NCBI GenBank assembly: GCA_964572365.1 | Contig: CAZNFK010000120.1 | Span: forward strand, 1 to 6,223 | Reading direction: 5' to 3' | Source of the DNA: Salinimicrobium sp964572365 | GTDB taxonomy: Bacteria > Bacteroidota > Bacteroidia > Flavobacteriales > Flavobacteriaceae | Length of the DNA stretch: 6,223 bases | Shown: positions 1 to 5,718 of the stretch, in pieces | Layout: each line of letters starts with the position of its first letter | Position numbering within the stretch: the first letter of the stretch is position 1 | Made by a program: the position numbers and the translations under genes | The notes under the pieces: generated by a model | Database searches by the model: none | Seen by the model: only the letters and a program-made list of their open reading frames with translations | Told to the model about the DNA's origin: nothing

Positions 1-1
1 A

Positions 2-1231
2 AAAGAGGGCATTTAGATCTTCAAGGTCATACCTGTGCGCATCCCGTCCATTAACCGAAATGATCATATCTCCCACCTGAAGCCCGGCTTTATCTGCCGG
101 GGAATCCTTCCGGATGCTGACGATGTGAAAAGAAGGTTTCAGCTCAAAACTCTTCCGCATTTGCGGCAACTTTTCCACCACCTCGACCCCCTGGTCAAAA
201 CCCTTTTCAGGCTCCAGGACCTTCTCGTAAGTCTCAACCACAACAAAGCCGCTATGCTCCAGGATGATCCCACTCATGTCATAATTAAAAGGATCTTTGA
301 AAAACCTGTTTTTTCGCAGGTATATTTTTTGGAACCGGTAATCCAGCACCACATTGAACCTTTTCAATATTTCGCCACCAATGCTGCCGTTCCTTTCATC
401 AAATAGTTTCAGCCCCTGTACTGATGCACTGTCGGGAAAGGCTGCTGTGACATTTTCGAGCCTGTGCTCGCCCAATTCAAGATATCCTATCCTACTCCTC
501 TTTCCGGTCACATCACCCAGCAAACCCAGACCAAGAAAATCTTCGAAGGATTTTTCCGGAACCTGGATGTCTGCATTTTCATTAAAAAGCCACACGGCGT
601 CTCCCAAACCATTATCGATCAATAAGGTCACCGGCACCTCTTTGTCATCTATTTCTACCCTGGCATGGATATAAGGTTTGTTCTGGTAAAACCGCAACGG
701 TAACTCAGTGTATCCCGTTAGTCTTTTACGAAAGCGGTCGGGGTCATGAAGCCTCAAGAACCTTCGGGAATAGTTGATCTCTACCACAAAGTCCCTGAAA
801 AAGTCATAACCAATGATCCCATGCACAGGAACTCCCAACCTGGGAGAGAAATTCACATCGGCATCATAGATGAGAAATAGGGTGAGGTCTTTACAATTTA
901 CTTTACCTATTCGCAATTCATTTTTGTCGGAGCGGTAAGCTTCGATCAACTCCTCCCCTCCCAGTCCGCGAAGATTGATCTTTTGCGCATTTTTGAGCTT
1001 CAGGGAATCGCCTGGTTCAATATTGAGCAATACGGAGGTATTCACACCGGTATCGAGCAAAAAGGAGAGACTTACGCCATTAAGTTCCACCGGCAGGATG
1101 ATGAGATTGTTTACCAGCTGAAATTTTACCCTGGCAGATCGCCTGTCTTTATCGATCAAAAATCCCTCCTGGCAATACCCTGAAACGGCACTGCACAAAA
1201 ACCACATTATTAGGAGGCCTTTTTTCAGCAT
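2..1231 (-). CDS. Secreted two-lobed aspartyl protease with C-terminal PDZ domain (3' end cut off by window edge)
   Basis: This is an open minus-strand frame of 410 codons without a stop, starting at the ATG at 1231-1229 and running off the left edge. The N-terminus (MLKKGLLIMWFLCSAVSG) is a signal peptide; Tyr19 before Cys20 argues against a lipobox, so export as a soluble or periplasmic protein is likely. Two retropepsin-like lobes follow. Lobe 1 has the catalytic-type D60-T-G with the hydrophobic-hydrophobic-Gly partner HGIIG around 138-141. Lobe 2 has D206-N-G with a matching SIGGE around 283-287. A PDZ domain begins near residue 367 (SFHIVSIRKDSPADKAGL, then VGDMIISVNG) and is cut by the edge; the family usually ends a few tens of residues further on. 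The lobe 2 triad DNG departs from the usual DTG/DSG. Substrate is unknown; the PDZ domain suggests binding of exposed C-termini. The gene is divergent from the aminotransferase with an 89-bp spacer. Assignment to the family is confident, activity is inferred. Confidence 0.9.
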   Translation of the reverse strand, partial: MLKKGLLIMWFLCSAVSGYCQEGFLIDKDRRSARVKFQLVNNLIILPVELNGVSLSFLLDTGVNTSVLLNIEPGDSLKLKNAQKINLRGLGGEELIEAYRSDKNELRIGKVNCKDLTLFLIYDADVNFSPRLGVPVHGIIGYDFFRDFVVEINYSRRFLRLHDPDRFRKRLTGYTELPLRFYQNKPYIHARVEIDDKEVPVTLLIDNGLGDAVWLFNENADIQVPEKSFEDFLGLGLLGDVTGKRSRIGYLELGEHRLENVTAAFPDSASVQGLKLFDERNGSIGGEILKRFNVVLDYRFQKIYLRKNRFFKDPFNYDMSGIILEHSGFVVVETYEKVLEPEKGFDQGVEVVEKLPQMRKSFELKPSFHIVSIRKDSPADKAGLQVGDMIISVNGRDAHRYDLEDLNALF

Positions 1232-1320
1232 ATAAGCAGATTGACGGAAGATAAAAAATACGAAAAATAACCATGTGTAATATAATATTTTCGCAACTTT
1301 GTAAGCCAAAAATCAGCATC
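1232..1320. other. Divergent intergenic spacer between protease and aminotransferase genes
   Basis: This 89-bp AT-rich gap separates two divergently oriented starts, so it should hold promoters for both. The plus-strand side has a near-consensus Bacteroidota -7 element (separate entry). The minus-strand side has only a weak element, TATTTTTC, at 1269-1262. No clear inverted repeat or operator stands out, and neither gene has an obvious Shine-Dalgarno. Confidence 0.6.
1286..1293 (+). promoter_or_regulatory. Candidate -7 promoter element for the aminotransferase-murB operon
   Basis: TATTTTCG matches the Bacteroidota primary sigma -7 consensus TAnnTTTG at all but one fixed position. It lies 27 bases upstream of the ATG at 1321, which would give a leader of about 20 bases. 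No TTG is present at the expected -33 distance, so support is limited. If correct, an in-frame ATG at 1273 would lie upstream of the transcript, which favours the start at 1321. Confidence 0.35.
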
Positions 1321-2511
1321 ATGCCAAGTATTTCAAACAAAGGGCAGGCAATGCCCGAATCACCGATAAGAAAATTAGTTCCCTACGCTGAAGCAGCCAT
1401 AAAAAAAGGCCGTAATATTTACCAGCTGAATATAGGGCAACCCGATATTAAAACTCCGGCCAAAGCACTTGCCGCGGTAAAAGACAATGCGATCGAAGTG
1501 TTATCGTACAGCCACTCGGCAGGCTTTGAAAGTTACAGGAACAAACTTTCAGCTTACTATAGAAAACACAATATAGATGTAGCTCCAGAGGAGCTTATCA
1601 TTACCACCGGAGGCTCTGAAGCCCTGCTTTTCACCATGGGAAGCATATGTGATGCCGGCGATGAAGTGATCATCCCCGAGCCGTTTTATGCAAACTATAA
1701 TGGGTTCGCTACTTCTTCGGGAGTGAAAGTGGTGCCGGTAAAATCAAAATTAGAAGACGGATTTGCCCTTCCTCCTATTTCAGAATTTGAAAAACTGATC
1801 ACGGACAAAACAAAGGCGATCCTGATCTGCAACCCCGGAAATCCGACCGGCTATCTTTACACCAAAGAAGAGATCGACCAGCTCGCAGAGATCGTGAAAA
1901 AACATGACCTGTTCATCGTTGCTGATGAAGTTTACCGTGAATTCGCCTATGACGGAGCCAAACATTACTCCATTATGAGCGTACCTGGAATTGAGCAGAA
2001 TGCCATTATGATCGATTCTGTTTCCAAGCGCTACTCGATGTGCGGGGCAAGAATTGGATGCATGGCCTCAAAGAACAAGGAAGTGATGAGCACAGCCATG
2101 AAATTCGCCCAGGCGAGACTGAGCCCTCCCACCTTTGCACAAATTGCCAGTGAAGCGGCTCTGGATACGCCACAGGATTATTTTGATGAAGTGATCGAAG
2201 AATATACCTCCCGAAGGAATCTCCTGGTAGAAGGCCTGGAGAAGATCCCCGGAGTGAAAGTTGCCAAACCAAAGGGTGCCTTCTATTGTATAGCAGAATT
2301 GCCGGTTAAAGACGCCGAAGATTTTGCAAAGTGGTTACTGGAAAGCTTTGAACTTAATAATGAAACAGTGATGATAGCGCCTGCCGCCGGCTTCTACTCC
2401 ACCCCTAACACAGGACTTAACCAGGTACGTATCGCTTACGTGCTTAAAAAAGAGAACCTGGAAAGAGCACTGGAGATCCTTAAAGCCGCGCTAAAGGAAT
2501 ATAAGGGATAA
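1321..2511 (+). CDS. Pyridoxal-phosphate-dependent aminotransferase, class I/II (fold type I)
   Basis: The 396-residue product has the full set of aspartate/aromatic aminotransferase-type motifs. GGSEA at 97-101 lies in the phosphate-binding region. NPGNPTG at 171-177 contains the PLP-contacting Asn174. ADEVY at 201-205 contains Asp202, which pairs with the pyridine nitrogen. SVSKRYSMCGARIG at 233-246 contains the Schiff-base Lys236. NQVRIAY contains Arg370, which should bind the substrate carboxylate. Length is typical of subgroup I aminotransferases, and the protein should be a cytosolic homodimer. It transfers an amino group between an amino acid and a 2-oxo acid; the actual donor (aspartate, an aromatic or another) cannot be read from the sequence. 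The start at 1321 (MPSISNKG) is preferred over an in-frame ATG at 1273, because the longer form would run through the promoter-like region and add an atypical N-terminus. Its TAA overlaps the murB ATG by one base, so the two are very probably co-transcribed. Confidence 0.95.
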   Translation: MPSISNKGQAMPESPIRKLVPYAEAAIKKGRNIYQLNIGQPDIKTPAKALAAVKDNAIEVLSYSHSAGFESYRNKLSAYYRKHNIDVAPEELIITTGGSEALLFTMGSICDAGDEVIIPEPFYANYNGFATSSGVKVVPVKSKLEDGFALPPISEFEKLITDKTKAILICNPGNPTGYLYTKEEIDQLAEIVKKHDLFIVADEVYREFAYDGAKHYSIMSVPGIEQNAIMIDSVSKRYSMCGARIGCMASKNKEVMSTAMKFAQARLSPPTFAQIASEAALDTPQDYFDEVIEEYTSRRNLLVEGLEKIPGVKVAKPKGAFYCIAELPVKDAEDFAKWLLESFELNNETVMIAPAAGFYSTPNTGLNQVRIAYVLKKENLERALEILKAALKEYKG

Positions 2512-3524
2512 TGAAAACCTTCACCAACAAGTCTCTTAAGCCTTACAATACCTTCGGAATTGATGTCAATGCCCGTAAGTTCATTTCGGTGGAAAGTGTT
2601 GAAGAAGTAAAAGAGCTTTTGAAAAGCAGCTATGCTTCTGAACTTTTTATCCTTGGCGGCGGTAGTAACATGCTGCTCACCGGGGATATCGAAAAGACGG
2701 TGGTCCACATCAATCTGAAAGGGATCAGGATCATTGAGGAAACCGAGGATGAAGTTCTGGTAGAGGCCATGGCCGGTGAGAATTGGCATCAGTTCGTGCT
2801 TTTTTGCATAGACAACGGTTTTGGCGGTCTCGAAAATCTATCCCTCATCCCCGGAAATGTTGGCACCGCACCCATTCAGAATATTGGGGCATATGGTGTG
2901 GAAATAAAGGACACCTTTGAGGAATGCACCGCGCTCGATGTACAGACGCTGGAATTAAAGACCTTCAACCTGGCCGACTGTGAATTCGGGTACAGGGATT
3001 CAATTTTCAAGAATACGGCTAAAGGGAGATATATCATTACGTCGGTCACCTTCAGGCTTAGCAGGAAAAATCACCGCCTTAATACCGCCTACGGTTCCAT
3101 CGACAGTTTTTTAAAGGAAGAAGGGATCGAAGATCCGAAAATAAAAGATGTTTCCAACGCCGTGATCAGCATCAGGCAATCAAAATTGCCCGATCCGAAA
3201 AAATTAGGGAACAGCGGCAGCTTTTTCAAGAATCCAGTGGTTACGAAGGAAAAGCATCGGGAACTTCAGGAAATTTATCCCGAAATGCCTTTTTACGAGA
3301 TCGATGAAGATCATGTGAAGATTCCCGCTGGATGGCTTATCGACCACGCCGGACTCAAAGGATACCGGGAAGGAGATGCCGGGGTTCATTCCAAACAAGC
3401 GCTGGTCCTGGTCAATTACGGCGATGCTACCGGAGAAGACATTCTGCGACTCTCAAAAAAGGTACAGGAAAGGGTGTTCAACCTCTTCGGAATACAGCTG
3501 CAACCCGAAGTGAATATTTTTTAG
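2511..3524 (+). CDS. murB: UDP-N-acetylenolpyruvoylglucosamine reductase (MurB, type I)
   Basis: The 337-residue product is full length for the E. coli-type (type I) MurB. This cytosolic FAD enzyme uses NADPH to reduce UDP-GlcNAc-enolpyruvate to UDP-MurNAc in the second committed step of peptidoglycan synthesis. The FAD-binding region shows ILGGGSN at 47-53 and the long PGNVGTAPIQNIGAYG at 114-129. FGYRDS at 159-164 carries the conserved catalytic-site Arg162 and the insert characteristic of type I enzymes. NSGSFFKNP at 234-242 carries Ser237, the expected proton donor to the enolpyruvate. The C-terminal LQPEV carries Glu333, equivalent to the third catalytic residue. All key residues are present, so the enzyme should be active. 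The gene begins at the last base of the aminotransferase stop codon (TAATG), implying translational coupling; AAGGG just upstream may help as a ribosome-binding site. A strong hairpin terminator follows 23 bases after the stop. Confidence 0.97.
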   Translation: MKTFTNKSLKPYNTFGIDVNARKFISVESVEEVKELLKSSYASELFILGGGSNMLLTGDIEKTVVHINLKGIRIIEETEDEVLVEAMAGENWHQFVLFCIDNGFGGLENLSLIPGNVGTAPIQNIGAYGVEIKDTFEECTALDVQTLELKTFNLADCEFGYRDSIFKNTAKGRYIITSVTFRLSRKNHRLNTAYGSIDSFLKEEGIEDPKIKDVSNAVISIRQSKLPDPKKLGNSGSFFKNPVVTKEKHRELQEIYPEMPFYEIDEDHVKIPAGWLIDHAGLKGYREGDAGVHSKQALVLVNYGDATGEDILRLSKKVQERVFNLFGIQLQPEVNIF

Positions 3525-3547
3525 GTAAATTCGGCTCATTAAAAAAT

Positions 3548-3582
3548 AAAGCTGCTCAAAAATCAACTTTTTGAGCAGCTTT
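3548..3582. terminator. Bidirectional intrinsic terminator between converging murB and fasciclin genes
   Basis: A perfect 15-bp inverted repeat (AAAGCTGCTCAAAAA at 3548-3562 and its complement at 3568-3582) encloses a five-base TCAAC loop. T-rich sequence follows on the plus side (3583-3589) and an A-run at 3541-3546 provides the U-tract on the minus strand. Placement between two converging stop codons fits a terminator shared by both transcripts. Confidence 0.93.
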
Positions 3583-3613
3583 TATTTTTAATCTCTTTAT
3601 CACTTTCGATCTC

Positions 3614-4222
3614 CTATTTTTCAGCATTGATCTCAACCTGAAGATCTGCCGGTAACAACACTTTATCGATAATATGAATTACTCCATTCTCTGAAGGATT
3701 CGAACCGGTGATGGTCGCAGTATCCCCGGAACTGTCTTTAAGGAGGATCTTGTCGCCTTCCACAGTGACGGTAAGTTCCCCGTCAGCCAAAGTTTTCAGC
3801 TTATAACTACCCTTGGCTTTTTTCACCTCCTGTTTCAATTGGTCGGCCGTCATTTCACCTTTTACGATATGGTATTGAACAATAGCGTCGTTGTTCACCT
3901 GCAGCACTTCGCGGCCCTGATCCCTGTAAAGGGTGCTGTACGCATTATTATCGGGTGCGAAAATGGTAAAAGGACCTTTTTCATCGTTTAGTTCTTCGCC
4001 AATGTTCCAGGCATTGAGACCGGTGGCAAAAGTACTGAGCTCAGGGTTTCCTTCCACCTGTACCACGATCCCGTCATCGCGCCGCACTTCCTGTAGATCT
4101 TCCTCAAAAGCTTCGGCCTGTTCTTCGGGTTCTATCTTTTCCACTTCCTGCTCCTTGTCCTTACAGGAAAGCAGGGTAAAAAACCCCAACAGGAACAGTA
4201 GCATTAAATTTCTCCATTTCAT
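3614..4222 (-). CDS. Fasciclin (FAS1) domain lipoprotein, probably surface exposed
   Basis: The 202-residue product starts with a lipoprotein signal peptide: MKWRN, a hydrophobic stretch, then LLSC with the lipid-bearing Cys20. The cysteine is followed by KDKEQE and a strongly acidic linker to about residue 50. Charged residues directly after the cysteine resemble the lipoprotein export signal described in Bacteroidota, so the outer face of the outer membrane is a plausible location. One FAS1 domain fills the rest (about 52-192). FTIFAPDNNAY at 85-95 matches the H1 motif, QYHIVKGEM at 117-124 is the central YH segment, and NGVIHIIDKVLLP at 179-191 matches the H2 motif. FAS1 domains commonly mediate adhesion or matrix contacts; no partner can be named here. 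The start at 4222 is the natural one for the signal peptide. The gene is monocistronic as far as visible, converging on murB and divergent from the small cysteine protein. Confidence 0.93.
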   Translation of the reverse strand: MKWRNLMLLFLLGFFTLLSCKDKEQEVEKIEPEEQAEAFEEDLQEVRRDDGIVVQVEGNPELSTFATGLNAWNIGEELNDEKGPFTIFAPDNNAYSTLYRDQGREVLQVNNDAIVQYHIVKGEMTADQLKQEVKKAKGSYKLKTLADGELTVTVEGDKILLKDSSGDTATITGSNPSENGVIHIIDKVLLPADLQVEINAEK

Positions 4223-4249
4223 AATTTTATTTTTTTACTTGTTTGATAC

Positions 4250-4281
4250 TGAATATATTAAAAACCATGCTCATTAAACAA
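4250..4281 (-). promoter_or_regulatory. Candidate promoter of the fasciclin lipoprotein gene
   Basis: Read on the minus strand, TTG at 4281-4279 is followed by a 21-base spacer and TATATTCA at 4257-4250. This approximates the Bacteroidota TTG / TAnnTTTG arrangement, with two mismatches in the last three bases of the -7 element. It would give a leader of about 20-25 bases before the ATG at 4222. AT-richness makes chance matches likely. Confidence 0.35.
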
Positions 4282-4375
4282 TTCTGAGTTTTAAACCTTC
4301 GTTAAAGCTGAAATTTCAACACAAAACTGAAGGAATATTTTTTACCATAAGCTTCAAAACCTGTCCATTAATTCT

Positions 4376-4383
4376 TATTTTTG
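4376..4383 (+). promoter_or_regulatory. -7 promoter element for the small protein-glycosyltransferase-sigma operon
   Basis: TATTTTTG is an exact match to the Bacteroidota -7 consensus TAnnTTTG and lies 15 bases before the ATG at 4399. About 20 bases upstream there is only TTC rather than TTG at the -33 position. The element covers an in-frame TTG at 4381, which argues that this TTG is promoter sequence and not the start of the downstream gene. The leader would be very short, about 10 bases. Confidence 0.55.
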
Positions 4384-4398
4384 CATAAAATTTTCAGC

Positions 4399-4605
4399 AT
4401 GAAACTTTTATTGATAACCGTAATATTACTGGCCCTCGCAGTAGCAGGAATCGCGATCAAGATCTGGGGAAAGAAAGATGGAAAATTCAGCGGTACCTGT
4501 GCCAGTCAAAGTCCTTTTTTGAACAAGGAAGGAGAAGCCTGTAGTTTCTGCGGAAAGTTGCCCGACGAAGCCAAAGACTGCGACCAACCACAAACGGTTA
4601 AATAA
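4399..4605 (+). CDS. Small membrane-anchored or secreted four-cysteine protein, function unknown
   Basis: The 68-residue product has one N-terminal hydrophobic segment (MKLLLITVILLALAVAGIAI, residues 1-20) and then a short hydrophilic tail starting KIWGKKDGKF. The tail carries four cysteines: GTCASQ (Cys34), EACSFCGK (Cys47 and Cys50, a CxxC pair) and KDCDQ (Cys61). It resembles small proteins found in flavobacteria and annotated only as membrane or secreted protein. The hydrophobic segment could be an uncleaved anchor or a signal peptide. The cysteines could bind a metal or form disulfides in the periplasm; neither can be decided from the sequence. The ATG at 4399 is chosen over an in-frame TTG at 4381 because that TTG sits inside a consensus promoter element. 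The gene lies 12 bases before the glycosyltransferase ATG and leads that operon. Confidence 0.82.
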   Translation: MKLLLITVILLALAVAGIAIKIWGKKDGKFSGTCASQSPFLNKEGEACSFCGKLPDEAKDCDQPQTVK

Positions 4606-4617
4606 CCCTTTTCTTTG

Positions 4618-5718
4618 ATGCTCCCCGTATTTATTGCCTTCGCTGCGATAGGCCTTATCAACCTGTGTTATTACCTGGGCTTCTTTAAATTCGCTTTTTC
4701 TAAACCCGAAGATCAGGAGGAAAAAAGTTCGCTCCCGGTCTCGGTCATTATCTGCGCCAAAAATGAAGCGGATAACCTGCGTAATTTCCTTCCGCTTATT
4801 CTCTCACAGAACCACCCCGATTTTGAAGTGGTGGTGATCAATGATGCCTCTGGTGATGAAACCTTAGATATAATCGAAGATTTCCAACGTAAAGACCCGC
4901 GAGTGAGGATCGTGGATGTACAGAACAATGAAGCCTTTTGGGCCAACAAGAAATACGCCCTTACCCTGGGCATCAAAAAGGCCAAAAATCCATATCTTTT
5001 ATTTACCGACGCCGATTGCCGGCCGGAGTCTGACCAATGGCTTTCTGAAATGAGCTCGAGGTTCACAGACCAAAAAAGCATTATTCTTGGCTATGGCGGC
5101 TATTTCATAGAATCCAAATCCCTTCTGAACAAACTGATAAGGTTTGAAACCCTTTTTACGGCCATCCAGTATTTTTCTTATGCGAACTGGGGGCTGCCTT
5201 ATATGGGCGTGGGACGCAATCTCGCCTACACTTCAGATGAATTTTACAAACAGAACGGCTTTGCAGATCACCTGCACCTGCGATCAGGAGATGATGATCT
5301 TTTCGTGAATCAGGCGGCAACACGATGGAATACAGCATTATGCCTCTCCCCTCACGGGATCACCAGGAGCATCCCAAAAGAGGACCTCAAGTCGTGGATA
5401 GGACAAAAGCGCAGGCATGTTTCGGTAGCAGGGCATTACAAGAAAAAGCACAGGTTCCTCCTGGGAATGTTCTATTTCACCCAATTATTCTTCTGGATAT
5501 TGTTCTTTGCCCTCTTATTCACCAACTTCTGGCACCTGGCTTTGGCTTTCCTCGCCGTTCGGTTCATTGTACAGGGGCTGGTTTTTTACAACTCCGGAAA
5601 AAAATTCGGCGAAACCGATCTTTTTTGGCTGTTTCCGTTCCTGGAGCTGTTTTTAATCTGGGCTCAATTGGGTATATTTATTGCTAATTTAATCGCAAAA
5701 CCTACTCATTGGAAATAG
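4618..5718 (+). CDS. Membrane-bound family 2 glycosyltransferase
   Basis: The 366-residue product has an N-terminal membrane segment (about 2-23), a cytosolic GT-A catalytic domain, and two to three C-terminal membrane segments (about 283-302, 305-325 and 335-360). Family 2 motifs occur in order: PVSVIICAKNEADNL at 40-54 begins the nucleotide-sugar fold, Asp76 lies in VINDASGD, TDADC with the metal-binding Asp131/Asp133 lies at 130-134, SGDDDLF at 223-229 supplies the candidate catalytic acidic residues, and GQKRRH at 262-267 occupies the place of the QxxRW motif of processive-type enzymes. It should transfer a sugar from a nucleotide donor to a lipid, polysaccharide or other envelope acceptor at the inner membrane; donor and acceptor are unknown. 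The ATG at 4618 is preferred over the TTG directly before it. Its last ten bases overlap the sigma factor gene. Confidence 0.93.
   Translation: MLPVFIAFAAIGLINLCYYLGFFKFAFSKPEDQEEKSSLPVSVIICAKNEADNLRNFLPLILSQNHPDFEVVVINDASGDETLDIIEDFQRKDPRVRIVDVQNNEAFWANKKYALTLGIKKAKNPYLLFTDADCRPESDQWLSEMSSRFTDQKSIILGYGGYFIESKSLLNKLIRFETLFTAIQYFSYANWGLPYMGVGRNLAYTSDEFYKQNGFADHLHLRSGDDDLFVNQAATRWNTALCLSPHGITRSIPKEDLKSWIGQKRRHVSVAGHYKKKHRFLLGMFYFTQLFFWILFFALLFTNFWHLALAFLAVRFIVQGLVFYNSGKKFGETDLFWLFPFLELFLIWAQLGIFIANLIAKPTHWK

Larger units (their letters stand above)
4223..4398. other. Divergent intergenic spacer with promoters for both flanking genes
   Basis: This 176-bp AT-rich region separates the fasciclin gene (minus) from the three-gene plus-strand run. 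Each side holds a candidate promoter, described separately. No small open frame with convincing coding character, tRNA or clear operator repeat was seen in the middle part (about 4285-4370). Confidence 0.65.

Noticed and set aside
35..674. Plus-strand open frames of 123 and 106 codons
   Set aside because: They lie antisense to the aspartyl protease, whose frame is continuous and carries recognisable motifs; the plus-strand translations show no family features.
1262..1296. Minus-strand promoter for the protease (TTG at 1296-1294, TATTTTTC at 1269-1262)
   Set aside because: The spacer is 24 bases, slightly over the usual range, and the -7 element lacks the final G; in such AT-rich DNA the match is not convincing.
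1273..1320. Sixteen-residue N-terminal extension of the aminotransferase from an in-frame ATG at 1273
   Set aside because: The extension (MCNIIFSQLC...) covers the promoter-like region, is unlike the start of this enzyme family, and the ATG at 1321 gives a normal-length protein.
3332..3574. Plus-strand 80-codon open frame overlapping the end of murB
   Set aside because: It is out of frame with murB, extends into the terminator hairpin and has an arginine-rich composition typical of a shadow frame.
4381..4398. TTG start for the small cysteine protein, adding six residues
   Set aside because: The TTG overlaps the exact -7 promoter match, so it would lie upstream of the transcript; the ATG at 4399 begins a clean hydrophobic leader.
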